A stretch of DNA of 46,985 nucleotides, taken from an uncultured Holdemanella sp. (lineage in GTDB: Bacteria; Bacillota_I; Bacilli_A; Erysipelotrichales; Erysipelotrichaceae). The DNA lies in contig CAAEDN010000121.1 of assembly GCA_900754615.1 (NCBI GenBank), positions 1-46,985 of the forward strand, read 5' to 3'. Under the pieces are notes generated by a model that saw nothing but the letters and a program-made list of their open reading frames with translations, ran no database searches and was not told the DNA's origin. Made by a program: the position numbers and the translations under genes. The number at the start of each line of letters is the position of its first letter. Within the stretch, counting starts at the first letter, position 1. Positions 25,150 through 35,123 of this stretch are shown here, in pieces.

Positions 25150-28100
25150 TTATTTTGTCTGATCTACTTTTCCATCAGCCCCTACATGATAATTTCCAAC
25201 CCATGTATTTGTAGCCATTTTACCATCTGATCCAAAATAATAATCACCAATCCATTGATTTTTAACCATATGGCCTGCCTTATTAAAGTAATACCAATAA
25301 CTACCTACTTGTTTCCAGCCATTGACCATATATCCATTTGAATCAAAGTAATATGTTTGACCTTGAATCACTTCAAAATCATTCTTTGTATAAGATCCAT
25401 CCTGATGTCTATACCAGTATTTGCCATTTGATTCTACCCATTTATCTGGTGTATATAAACCATTACTATCTACATAACAATTACCAATCCATTTATTCGT
25501 AGCCATCTTGCCATCGGCTTCAAAGTAAAAATTATTGATCCACTGATTTTTAACCATATGGCCTGCTTTATTAAAGTAATACCAATCACTACCCACTTGT
25601 TTCCAGCCATTGACCATATAGCCATTTGAATCAAAATAGTATGTTTGACCTTCAATCACTTCAAAATCATTTTTTGTATAAGATCCATCCTGATGTCTAT
25701 ACCAGTATTTACCATTTGTCTGCATCCATTTATCTGGTGAATATAAACCATTTGAATCTACATAATAATTACCAATCCATTTGTTTGTCGCCATCTTGCC
25801 ATCGGCTTCAAAATAATAATTACCAATCCATTGATTCTTTGCCATATTACCAGTTGAAGTAAAGTAATACCAGTCCTTACCTACTTGTTTCCAGCCTGTA
25901 ATCATATAGCCATTGGAATCAAAATAATAGGTTTCACCCTTGATCTTTTCAAAGTTATTCTTTGTACAAGAACCATCCTCATGCTGATACCACCAGCCCT
26001 TAGAATCTTGTTTCCAAGTTCCTGGATTTGTGATTTCCTCTAAGTAGTCATTCAAATCTTTTAAAGCCTGATCATAAGCCGTCTGTGCTTGTTTTTCTTG
26101 TTCTTTTAAAAGGTCATACTGCTCTTTGTTGCGTTCATATTCCTCTTGTGCACTAGCCAATTTTTGATTTGTCACTTTCAAAATATCGACATCATAAGAA
26201 AGACGAGAAAGTGCAGCCATTACTTTTTCATCCCTAATATTTATCACAACCGCTCTAGAACCATCCTTCTTTACGGCATCAACCGTATCTAGAATATGCT
26301 TCTTTTCATTTACACTTAAAGAAGCATCCTTTTTTTGATTTGTCAAAGCCTTGATTTCATCCGTTGCCTTTTGAATATTAGCTTCTAATGCAACCTTTTC
26401 TTTACTATACTGATCTACGATTGCTTTTTGATTGTTCAAAGCTGTTTGTGCCTTGTTTTTATTTTCAACTACAACAGTATAATCATCCAAAGCCTTTTTT
26501 GCCTTGTCATAAGAAGCATTCGCATTCTTTAAAGTTGTCTCCTTTTCATTCAAAGTCTTTAAAGCCGTCTCGTAACGACTCATAGCTGCAGACTGTGTAT
26601 TTTTAGCCGTATTGTAATGGGCTTGTTTAGAATCCAACTCTTTTTTTGCTCCATCCAATTGAGCTTGTGAAGCAATTAATGCACTCTTTGCATCTTCTAA
26701 TTGTTTTTCTGCCGTCTTTTTAGAAGCATTCCAATCCTTGATCTTTGTATTTAATGCATCAATTGTTTTCTGCTTTTCACTTACAGTACGATTGGCATCC
26801 GCTTTCGCCTTTTCAGCCAAATCTTTTGCGCTTTGTTTTTGCGTTACATCTTTTTTCGCTTCATTCAACGCAGTTTCTTTTGCAGCCTTTCCATTTTCAG
26901 CATCCAATTTCGCCTGTGCCTTTTCATTGACTACACCATTTGCCTGATCCAAAGATGCCTTTGTATTTGTTACCCTTGTATCCAAAGCAGTCTGATTTTG
27001 TTTTGCCGTATTTAACTGGGCTTCTACACTTGCTAGCTGTGCTTTTATAGCATCCAATTGTTTTTGTGCATCCAAGATTGCCTGATTGTTCTTTGTATCT
27101 GAAGCCTTATTGTAGGCATCAAGTTTTGCCTGATATGCATTTTGGATTTCATCCACCTTAGCACGATATTCCTTTACCTTGGCCTCAAATTCTTCGACTG
27201 TCATTGTGATATCATTTGTAGGGTGTGGGTTTGTACAGAAATCCTGTGCATGGTTTCTTCCATATTCACCTGTACTCGAATAGGCCATACCTAAATAATT
27301 GAAATTTGGATTGATCAAAGCCTTATAGTGACCAATACTTCCACCAGAGCTTTCGCAATATTTTCCAGCCTTTTTAGCTGCCGCTACAATTTCTTCATCA
27401 GTCGCATTTGGATTTTTAGCCTTATAATCATCAATAAAGTCTGAATATGCCTTTTCTTCATCATACTAGCCAATATATGGATCCATTAAGCCCCAAGCTA
27501 AGTTTTCTCCAAAATAGCCATACGCACCATTTTTCATTATGTGCGAATGCCCAATATGCGTTTGTGCCCAATCCGAATTGGCTTGTGCCAAAGCCATTTG
27601 AAACATACTCACATTTAAAATATTCAAGCCATGTTTTAAACGAATCTCATTCATCTTTTTAAGTAAAGGAATGACCGCTTCCATATTCTTTAGGCTTGTT
27701 GCATCATTTTCAGCGCCCAATTGAACATAGGCCGCAATCTTTCCATAATATGCATCATTCTTATCAAAGACTGTTAACGTTTCTTTCGCAAGATCTGGCG
27801 ACAAATATTCAAAGAAGCCCTGTGTTCCTTTTTCAATTTGTTCAAGCATCGCTTTATTATCCGTCTTAAACTGATCTAGAGCGGCCTTGGCAATTTCTTT
27901 ATCACTCTTTGAACTATTATATGCATCCTGCGCTTTTGTCAAAGCAGCCTGCGCCGCTTTCACATCCGCTTCACACTGTGCTTTTTGTGAAGTCAAAGAC
28001 GTTATGGCATCCTTATTTTTATTTGCCTTTGTGACTGCCGCTTCATATGCAGACTTAGCCGAAGCCTGATTTTTATTAGCTGTTTCTAAAGCCGTTGTAG

Positions 28101-29060
28101 CTGCTTGTAGATTTTGTACACTTTGATCATAAGAAGCCTGTGCATTTGTTTGTGCACTCTTAGCATTATTCAATTCCAAAGTTGCATTATTTAATGTCGT
28201 TTGGGCATTGGCCGCATAAGTTTGAGCCACTGCCAAATCCTTTTTAGCCTGTTCTAATTCTTGCTGGGCATTTTGTAAAGCATCACTTCCATTAAAGGAA
28301 TCCACATTCCTTTGGGCTAGATTGACTGCTTCTTGTTTTGCAGCTACAACCGAAACTTGTTCATCATAAGCTGTTTGTGCTTGATTTAAAGCGGCCTTGG
28401 CATTTCATAAGCTACATTGGCATTGCCTATTGCACTTGATGCCGACTTATATTCTGTATTTGCTGCATCATACGCATTTTTGGCTTCTTCTTGTTTTGAA
28501 GTGGCTTCCTTTAAATCATTCTTTAGTTTGGTTGCATCATATGAAGCCAATTCTTGATTGATCTGATCTAATTCATTTTGTCGATTTGAAAGATCCGCTT
28601 GGGCTGTTTTTAAATTCTTTGATGCCTGCTCTTCCTTTTTTGTATAAGCATCCAATTCAGCTTGTTTAGAAGCCATTGCAGCTTCTAAATTAGCAACTTG
28701 CTGCAACAAAGCCTGATACTCTGCATTTTGATCATTATAAAGTGCATTGTATTCATTATTCACAGTCGTCTGCTCTGTTATTTGTTCTTTTGAAAGATCT
28801 CCATATGTTGTTTTTGAAGTATCCAATTTTTTTTGAATCTTATCCATATTTTGTTTTGCGATATCCAAATTAAACTGGGCATTACGCAAAGACTTTTCTA
28901 ACTCTTCCTTTTTCGAAGTAGAAGTTTGTTCATCCGCATTTACAACAGCCACATTTGTATTTTCCTGAGCAAATAGTGGCATTACACCTGTTGAAACGGT
29001 CGATACGGCTGTAAGTCCGGCAGCCGCTGTAAGTATAATTTTATCTGTTACCTTAGTCAT
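25150..29060 (-). pseudogene. Disrupted CAP-domain, choline-binding-type surface protein
   Basis: One reading unit of about 1303 codons with two lesions. Order: signal peptide (MTKVTDKIILTAAAGLTAVS, cleavage near LFA-QE); Ala/Lys/Gln-rich coiled coil; CAP/SCP domain (ANSDWAQTHIGHSH, YFGENLAWGLMDPYIG, then YDEEKAYSDFIDDYKAKN, GSIGHYKALINPNFNYLGMA); a second long coiled coil; and three C-terminal blocks of cell-wall-binding repeats (GWKQVGSDWYYFNKAGHMVK type). Lesion 1 is a 1-nt loss near 28405: GAAATGCC where GAAAATGCC restores the frame. Lesion 2 is an in-frame TAG at about 27466-27468, where CAP proteins usually have Trp (GWYDEEK). The start at 29060 has GAGGG upstream; TATAAT lies at 29093-29088. 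Confidence 0.85.
25190..26030 (-). repeat. Three 288-bp tandem repeats encoding wall-binding modules
   Basis: The same segment (encoding YYFDSNGYM, GWKQVG, WYYF, KNQWI, FEADGKMATNKWIGN) recurs with a period of 288 bp, i.e. 96 codons. Anchors are CCATTTGAATC at 25334 and 25622, and its variant at 25910. The two distal copies are nearly identical, so recombination between them could change repeat number. Confidence 0.85.
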
Positions 29061-29132
29061 TGAAAATAACCCTCTTTCATAAATCAAATTATACATCACT
29101 TGTTGTTGAAAGTGTTAACAATTGTTAGAAAT

Positions 29133-29165
29133 GAAAAAAGAGTTCTGGATTTAAACCAAAACTCT
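29133..29165 (-). terminator. Rho-independent terminator of the third LCP gene
   Basis: 10-bp stem (29165-29156 and 29148-29139, AGAGTTTTGG / CCAGAACTCT with one G.U) followed by TTTTTT on the minus strand. Confidence 0.88.
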
Positions 29166-30852
29166 AATTATATACCTCTTCTTCTGGAACATATTGCTCT
29201 TCATATTCAGGAACATATTGCTCTTCATATTCAGGAATATAAGGTGTTACTTCTTCTGGCTGTAATTCTGCCTTATTTCCTACCGCATTATCTTCACTTG
29301 GCGTTTGTGAATATCCCGAAGTATCTTTTACTGTATTTGAACTCTTGCCGTCTAATACAGCCTGAATCTTTTTACGTGCCACATTATTCATAACTTTATT
29401 TTGTTTAACAACCGAAGCATAAGATTGTGAAGAATAACAGAATTGTTCATCTCCATCCGAAGCAATCGCATACGATTCAATCTTCCATTTCTTCATTTGT
29501 GTCAATTGATATTTCACAAAATCACTGACCTCATCCCCAGAAATATTCGTATCAAAGGCAACGGCCAAGGCATCCATAAACTTACCATAGTTTGTGATCA
29601 TCTTCGGTGAAATCATACGTTTAAACATTGCCTTAAAGACTTTTTGTTGATTACGCACACGCTGGTTGTCTCCATCCGCATAAGCATGTCTTTCACGGGC
29701 AAAGGCAAGGGCGGTTTCCCCATCCACATGATGCTTTCCTACACTTAAGCCAGGCTGGCTATTCACATAGAAAATATCAACTTCTTCCCCTTTTTTAATA
29801 TCCAAATCAATACCGTCTAATGCATCGACTAAATTGACAACACTCGAGAAGTTGATGCGAACATTATAATTGATATTGATATTCAAAGCTTTCTCAATGG
29901 TTTCTTCCGTACTCTTGATTCCCATAAGTCCAGAATGTGTTAACTTATCATAGCTGTCTGCCGGACAAGCATTATCCGGACATACAAGTTCTACATAATA
30001 ATCACGAGGAATACTTGTCATTAAAATGGTTCCTGTTTTAGGATTGACTGTCAACAATAAGTTGGCATCACTACGCGTATTTGAATCTTGTAACGTACCA
30101 TAAGAATCATTTCCACTGACTAATACCGTAAAGGCATCAAAAGTAATGTCATTGACAGCATCGCTTGGATTGTCATTTTTTTGGACCTTTGTATAATGTA
30201 CATTTTGATGTACCACACGCGAATCGGTCTGGAAAGTAAAATAACCACTATCCACATCATGAAGCATATCCCGATATTTTTCATTTAAACAAATGGCATC
30301 CACTTCTTTATTATAAAAAGCTTGCATCATATCATCTAAAGAATCATAATTTGCCGTTACATATTTTACTCGATCCGATTCTAAATCCTTTAACATACGC
30401 TCTGTAGGTTGCTTATCCATCTCTAAAATCGTACCGATCGTTTTCTCATTTAAATCTTTTTCCTTTTTGATCTTTGAATCCTTTAGCACAACGATGGAAG
30501 TGGAAGTAGCACGACTTGTCGCAAGACTTGTCACCTTGTCAAACGTATGATTCGTTTTATACACAAAATAATTGCCATAGCCTAAGCCTATGCACATGCA
30601 TAGTGCAATCAAACCCATAAATAGGCGAGAGAAGAATTTCTTCGCTTTAAAATTTAAAATGAGTGTGACAATTAAAGCCAAAATAATTAAGATAGCCGCA
30701 AGCAAGACAACTAGATTGGTGGGCAATAGATTCAATTCAATCACTCGATAAATCAATAAACCCACACCCACATACATGATAAGTGTTAACAGTTTACTTA
30801 GAAGTCGTCTACTCTTGCGCTTTTTTTTTGATTTTACATCTTTTTTAGGCAT
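29164..30852 (-). CDS. LCP-family cell-wall glycopolymer ligase, copy 3
   Basis: LytR-CpsA-Psr proteins transfer polymers from lipid carriers to peptidoglycan. The 562-aa protein has three N-terminal TM helices (about 20-115), a region resembling a solute-binding fold (about 120-225, YDSLDDMMQAFYNKEVDAIC) and the LCP domain (TSIPRDYYVELVC, KLTHSGLMG, LVDALDGIDLDI, FARERHAYADGDNQRVRNQQ). The C-terminal tail has two identical 8-residue units (EYEEQYVP) from a perfect 24-bp DNA repeat at 29187-29234. It is more divergent than the other two LCP copies. AGGAGA precedes the ATG. Confidence 0.92.
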   Translation of the reverse strand: MPKKDVKSKKKRKSRRLLSKLLTLIMYVGVGLLIYRVIELNLLPTNLVVLLAAILIILALIVTLILNFKAKKFFSRLFMGLIALCMCIGLGYGNYFVYKTNHTFDKVTSLATSRATSTSIVVLKDSKIKKEKDLNEKTIGTILEMDKQPTERMLKDLESDRVKYVTANYDSLDDMMQAFYNKEVDAICLNEKYRDMLHDVDSGYFTFQTDSRVVHQNVHYTKVQKNDNPSDAVNDITFDAFTVLVSGNDSYGTLQDSNTRSDANLLLTVNPKTGTILMTSIPRDYYVELVCPDNACPADSYDKLTHSGLMGIKSTEETIEKALNININYNVRINFSSVVNLVDALDGIDLDIKKGEEVDIFYVNSQPGLSVGKHHVDGETALAFARERHAYADGDNQRVRNQQKVFKAMFKRMISPKMITNYGKFMDALAVAFDTNISGDEVSDFVKYQLTQMKKWKIESYAIASDGDEQFCYSSQSYASVVKQNKVMNNVARKKIQAVLDGKSSNTVKDTSGYSQTPSEDNAVGNKAELQPEEVTPYIPEYEEQYVPEYEEQYVPEEEVYN

Positions 30853-30927
30853 AATAAAAATCTCCTATAAACTCTTTTTGTGGCTCACAATTTCATATTA
30901 TATAATAATATGACCTTGATTGGCAAA

Positions 30928-31290
30928 TCACATCCATTTCTCACAGCGATAGCCTAAGCTTTCAAAGTCCGACTCCTTTGCCAAATACAAGTTCATTTCA
31001 TAGCTCAACATTAAAGCCTTGTGTTTATATTCAGAAGACTTAGATGAATAATCGTTCAATACATCAAAGAAGAATAAGAATAAGCTTGCCACAATTAGTA
31101 CAACACTAGCTAAAATAAACCATACAACAGGTAGGATCAAATAAAGCACATGTAAAACTATACTCGCAAACAAACAACAAAAGCATGAGATCATCAAACC
31201 AATATGTACCTTATGATATTTACTACTTAATTTCTCATACTCTCTAATTTTCGTATTAATTCTATTTTCAATATATTCCTTTGTCTCCAT
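30928..31290 (-). CDS. Two-TM membrane protein of the RloAB operon (SLATT/DUF4231-like)
   Basis: 120 aa: a charged N-terminal helix (METKEYIENRINTKIREYEK), two close TM helices (about 30-75) and a charged C-terminal helix. This layout resembles SLATT/DUF4231 proteins, putative pore-forming effectors in defence loci, but the family match is only by shape. The ATG is 2 nt after the rloB-like stop, with GAGG inside that gene, so it is the third gene of one operon. A truncated copy of its start lies at 33282-33314. Confidence 0.6.
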   Translation of the reverse strand: METKEYIENRINTKIREYEKLSSKYHKVHIGLMISCFCCLFASIVLHVLYLILPVVWFILASVVLIVASLFLFFFDVLNDYSSKSSEYKHKALMLSYEMNLYLAKESDFESLGYRCEKWM

Positions 31291-31292
31291 GA

Positions 31293-31919
31293 TTAATGCC
31301 TCTTTTCCAGAATCATTTCAATCAATTTATATGCCTCTGTTGAAGGAAGTTTCTTTAGCCTATCATTTGTTCCATTTGCCAAATGATAACTTTCTAATCT
31401 TTTGGTATTCACAAAAGCATCATCTAATTTATTTTCAATCAAATCATATACATCTTTACTTTTTGAATAATCTGAAATATAAGAACCTAAATCTTTGATT
31501 ACTTCCTCATTCGAACCATATAGTCTTGTACTATATCTAAAATGAAGTAAATACCAAATTTCAAAACAAGGGTTTGATAAGAATACAGAAATATTATTTT
31601 GCCTAGCCAATTTCATTGCATCTCTCAATTCTTTATCTCTATCCTTTTTAAAATCAACATCAATAAAACACGCAAGCATATCTCCGTGCTTCAAATCTAA
31701 TTCTTCTTGCTTAGCACTTTTAAGCAAATCTTCAACAACACCAACAGGATCCGTATTATTACCTTTTCCTGCCATTATTTTATATTCACTTTGAGCTTGA
31801 TTAAAAGCCTTGAAATATTTTCGCTCTGTTTGATTTTTTCCTTCAGCTCCAATTAGAATGATCTTTTTAGTCCTTCTAGAAACCTTTCCACGCTTCTTCT
31901 GACCTACTTTTCTTACCAT
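31293..31919 (-). CDS. RloB/AbiLii-like Toprim protein
   Basis: 208 aa. A basic N-terminus precedes a Toprim-like fold: IILIGAEGKNQTERKYFKAF with the catalytic Glu, ACFIDVDFKKDRD with the DxD, and FLSNPCFEIWYLLHF, the RloB signature. RloB-type nucleases pair with AAA15 ATPases in AbiL/RloAB defence loci. The ATG overlaps the rloA-like stop by 7 nt and has GGAGG upstream. Confidence 0.88.
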   Translation of the reverse strand: MVRKVGQKKRGKVSRRTKKIILIGAEGKNQTERKYFKAFNQAQSEYKIMAGKGNNTDPVGVVEDLLKSAKQEELDLKHGDMLACFIDVDFKKDRDKELRDAMKLARQNNISVFLSNPCFEIWYLLHFRYSTRLYGSNEEVIKDLGSYISDYSKSKDVYDLIENKLDDAFVNTKRLESYHLANGTNDRLKKLPSTEAYKLIEMILEKRH

Positions 31920-33190
31920 TCAATATCCTCCAAATTCACAACAGGCATAGCTCCATATCTACCTTGTAAATATCCTTTTTGGATGTTTTCGGACTTTCTT
32001 GGTGAAAATTCATCAAGAGAGTATAAATCAGAAACACCTGTTTGATTATTCTTTTCAACAAAATAAATCTGATCACGTCTAAATAGATTTAAATCTAATA
32101 AACTAATTTCATGCGTATTAAAAATCAATTGTGCATTATGCCTATTAATATTCGGATTTTGAAACATCTCAATTAAAGATTTCGTCATTGCAGGGTGCAA
32201 CGCATTATCAATCTCATCAATAATAATTGTTCTTCCATTTTCTAATGCATTTTTAAGCACAGGCCCATATGTAAATAATCTCTTTGTACCATTTGATTCA
32301 TCAAAATAATTTAGACCATATTCTCTCTTTTCACCATTTTCAATAACCTGGTGAGCTGTAACAATTCTATGTTGTTCAAGAATTCCCTTTCCAACAGACA
32401 TTTGCTTTACTAAACCTTGTAATTCAGGTGGTAGAATAAATGGAAATTGATCTGTTTCCTGCTTAATATTCTCATAATTAAAATTTGATATATTAATATC
32501 CGCCTTCTTTAATAAATGTAGCATAAACTCATTCAATGAATCATCTTTATCCTTTTGATGTCTATCAAACTCTCTAAACATCAAATCTTCTAAATTTGAT
32601 GAGTCATACGTATCAATCTTATTTGAAAACCACATATACGCATTTCGTGTTAAATCACTATTCCAGCTTGTTGCAGTCGCAAGAAATAATTTATTTGAAG
32701 TATTCTTATCCACAATTTTTGATAATTGAGGCTTACTTCTTGCAGTAAATTTATATTTATTTATATCACTACGCTCAAAAATCATAGAAGGCTTTGTACT
32801 TTTATACTCATATAAATATTCTTCCCAAACATGTTTAGCATCTAAGACAAATCCATATTGATATTTAATGCCATTGTTTGTATATATAAAATCAAACTTT
32901 GTTTTTTCAAAACGACTTTTTTCATCTAACAAAAAAGGTGTTACCATTAACGGCTGGTCAACTTGTAAACTGTTCGAGTTACGAATCATTATTATGGCAG
33001 CCGTTAATGCCTTGTGTAAATTAGATTTACCAGCAGCATTCGCCCCATAAATCGCAACACTAGGTAATATTTTTTCATTCTTATAAGATAATAATATTTC
33101 TGAATGAGAATCATCCTTATTTGTACTTAAACTCAAAACCATTTCATCTCTAAAAGACAAAAAGTTTGTCACCGCAAATTGTATTAACAT
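31913..33190 (-). CDS. RloA/AbiLi-like AAA15-family ATPase
   Basis: 425 aa, SMC/OLD-like ATPase. The order is FAVTNFLSFRDEMVLSL at the N-terminus, Walker A IYGANAAGKSNLHKAL, C-terminal Walker B RTIIIDEIDNALHPAMTKSL, and FNTHEISLLDLNLFRRDQIY with the switch His. This is the AAA15 ATPase of AbiL/RloAB anti-phage pairs; it probably senses infection and controls the RloB nuclease. AGGAG precedes the ATG. The 240-nt upstream region holds three TTTTTGC repeats (33244-33270) and a gene remnant. Confidence 0.9.
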   Translation of the reverse strand: MLIQFAVTNFLSFRDEMVLSLSTNKDDSHSEILLSYKNEKILPSVAIYGANAAGKSNLHKALTAAIIMIRNSNSLQVDQPLMVTPFLLDEKSRFEKTKFDFIYTNNGIKYQYGFVLDAKHVWEEYLYEYKSTKPSMIFERSDINKYKFTARSKPQLSKIVDKNTSNKLFLATATSWNSDLTRNAYMWFSNKIDTYDSSNLEDLMFREFDRHQKDKDDSLNEFMLHLLKKADINISNFNYENIKQETDQFPFILPPELQGLVKQMSVGKGILEQHRIVTAHQVIENGEKREYGLNYFDESNGTKRLFTYGPVLKNALENGRTIIIDEIDNALHPAMTKSLIEMFQNPNINRHNAQLIFNTHEISLLDLNLFRRDQIYFVEKNNQTGVSDLYSLDEFSPRKSENIQKGYLQGRYGAMPVVNLEDIEW

Positions 33191-33281
33191 AAACTATCAC
33201 TCCTAAGATAATAATACGCACCATATATTTAAAATTCAACATATTTTTGCATTTTTTGCGTTATTTTTGCATATTTTAGAA

Positions 33282-33314
33282 TTATACGTTTTGTATATAA
33301 TCCTTTGTTTCCAT
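33282..33314 (-). pseudogene. Truncated 5' end of a second copy of the two-TM gene
   Basis: METKDYIQNV followed by TAA, preceded by GAGG. It closely matches the first ten residues of the two-TM protein at 30928-31290 (METKEYIENR), and the DNA agrees at most of the first 28 bases. It is either a deletion remnant or a small leader peptide ahead of the rloA-like gene. Confidence 0.4.
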
Positions 33315-33403
33315 AACAAACACCTCAATTCAACAACAGTATACACCTAAAATTATCCTACATACATCTATGTATGAATGACAAGATGCACATCCACTTT
33401 TTA

Positions 33404-33439
33404 CAAAATAAAAAAAGAGTAAGGCATTTTACCTTACTC
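33404..33439 (-). terminator. Rho-independent terminator of LCP copy 1
   Basis: Perfect 8-bp stem GAGTAAGG / CCTTACTC (33439-33432 and 33424-33417) followed by a T run on the minus strand. It overlaps the stop codon. Confidence 0.92.
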
Positions 33440-34942
33440 AATATCTTTACTAGACTGGCCATTCATAACAGCCTTGATTTTCTTTGTAGCTTTAGTCACT
33501 GTAGATTGGTCTGGAACCATAACATAAGCGGCATCCCCAAGTTCTGCACACATTAATGTATCTCCTGTTCCATCGACCATAGACTGTTCCATCGTCCATT
33601 TTGGATTGTTGTTTAATTGATATTTAATTAAACTTGTAATTTCATCATTGGACATTGTTGTAGAGAACGTGTTAGACATACTATCCATGATTGAAGCATA
33701 GTTTGTCACAATGGCAGGACTTGTAATCTTATTGACAATAGCCATCAAGACTTGCTGCTGATTCTTCGTACGTTGACGATCGCCTTCACTATATGCATAA
33801 CGCTCACGTGCATAGCCTAATGCTTGTTCTCCATTTAAGTGGTTCACACCGGCTGTTACACTAAGACCTGGCGCATGTAAGAAGTTACTGCATTCATAGC
33901 CTGGTTCAACCGTTACATCTACACCACCTACAGCATCTACAATATCCGTTACCGTATCAAATCCAACTTTGAAAGTATAGTTGATATCAATACCTAATAA
34001 TTTTTCTACCGTACGCTTTGTTGTATTTGTACCATGAATACCCGTATGTGTAATCTTATCCAATGCACCTTCCATACATCCATCGGCTGCATCACAAGCT
34101 GTCGTAACATAGAAGTCACGAGGAATGGAAGTTAATAAAATCGTATTTGTCTTTGGATTGACTGTAGCCACCATAATGACATCACTACGACCATTTTCAT
34201 CAAATCCACCACGAGAATCCGAACCAGAAATCAAAACATTAAATGGCGTTGTCGTAATATTACTTACGGCATTGGCCTTATCTGTATTTTCTACTACATA
34301 GCTTGTTTGATAAACAACACGCGTATTGCTGTCAAATTTTGCATAAGCTTCCATATCCGTAATCTGATCACGACTTGTTTCATTAATTACAATCGCATCC
34401 ACATCCCCATTATAGAAAGCCTCTAACATAGCTGTCATACTATCATATTGTGTTTTTTCCATCTCAATGCCCGAATTACTCAAATCCTTCATGATTTTTT
34501 TCGTTCCCACAGTACCAATGTTATTTAAAACACCCACACTATGACCCGCTAAATCATTCTTCTTTTTGATCGAACTTGATTTTTTTACAATCACACTCAC
34601 TGTGTTCTTTGAATTCTTAACAATATTTGTCATATTTGTAAGCAAGTTACCCGTTTTAGACATATAGTAACCACCCATACAAGATCCAAGCGCAAGTGCA
34701 ATCGTAAAGATGATACAAATCAACTTCGATACAACACCCTTTGTCATAAAACATAATAATAAGATAAAAATTAAATCTAATAATACAAAGACAACAGTTA
34801 CTAAGAATAATAATTTTGTTGGCAATACATTCAACTTAACCAATTGAAACAACAAATACATTGTTGCTGCTACTAATAAAATAGAAAAAAGAATTCCAAA
34901 TACCTTTCCAACCCTATTAGTCTTCTTTTTATTTTTTTTCAT
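33434..34942 (-). CDS. LCP-family cell-wall glycopolymer ligase, copy 1
   Basis: 502 aa, closely similar to the copy at 37852-39348. It has three N-terminal TM segments (to about 100), a solute-binding-like region (about 115-215, YDSMTAMLEAFYNGDVDAIV) and the LCP catalytic domain with ISGSDSRGGFDENGRSDVIM, LTSIPRDFYV, KITHTGIHG and ARERYAYSEGDRQRTKNQQ (the Asp and Arg residues that hold the pyrophosphate). It likely attaches the capsule or teichoic polymer made by this locus. AAGGAG precedes the ATG. Confidence 0.93.
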   Translation of the reverse strand: MKKNKKKTNRVGKVFGILFSILLVAATMYLLFQLVKLNVLPTKLLFLVTVVFVLLDLIFILLLCFMTKGVVSKLICIIFTIALALGSCMGGYYMSKTGNLLTNMTNIVKNSKNTVSVIVKKSSSIKKKNDLAGHSVGVLNNIGTVGTKKIMKDLSNSGIEMEKTQYDSMTAMLEAFYNGDVDAIVINETSRDQITDMEAYAKFDSNTRVVYQTSYVVENTDKANAVSNITTTPFNVLISGSDSRGGFDENGRSDVIMVATVNPKTNTILLTSIPRDFYVTTACDAADGCMEGALDKITHTGIHGTNTTKRTVEKLLGIDINYTFKVGFDTVTDIVDAVGGVDVTVEPGYECSNFLHAPGLSVTAGVNHLNGEQALGYARERYAYSEGDRQRTKNQQQVLMAIVNKITSPAIVTNYASIMDSMSNTFSTTMSNDEITSLIKYQLNNNPKWTMEQSMVDGTGDTLMCAELGDAAYVMVPDQSTVTKATKKIKAVMNGQSSKDIE

Positions 34943-34965
34943 ACTAAATCTCCTTAGACCTTTTA

Positions 34966-34994
34966 ATCATACTACAAATAAAAAGGATAGGCAA
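34966..34994 (-). promoter_or_regulatory. Candidate promoter of LCP copy 1 at the element edge
   Basis: On the minus strand TTGCCT (34994-34989) and TATGAT (34971-34966) with a 17-nt spacer. The -35 lies mostly within the target-site duplication of the adjacent element, so it survived the insertion. Confidence 0.5.
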
Positions 34995-34999
34995 ATACC
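34990..34999. repeat. Target-site duplication, left copy
   Basis: GGCAAATACC, identical to 37830-37839 and directly flanking the 2830-bp element. The last bases of the duplication and the first of the inverted repeat are ambiguous, so 6, 8 or 10 bp are possible; 10 fits IS4-family habits. Confidence 0.85.
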
Positions 35000-35123
35000 C
35001 AATGTCGTTTAGTTAAGGATGACTAGACTGTTTAGATTGCTATATCTAGATAGTCTTTTTGTTTACCACCACGACAAAAAGTGCAGCATTTCTGCTACAT
35101 AGTTGAAAATATGACTTAAAAGG

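Noticed and set aside
26388..28069. Several plus-strand open frames opposite the surface-protein gene.
   Set aside because: They are antisense to Ala/Lys/Gln-rich coiled-coil coding sequence, with Phe/Ser/Leu-rich translations and no ribosome binding sites.
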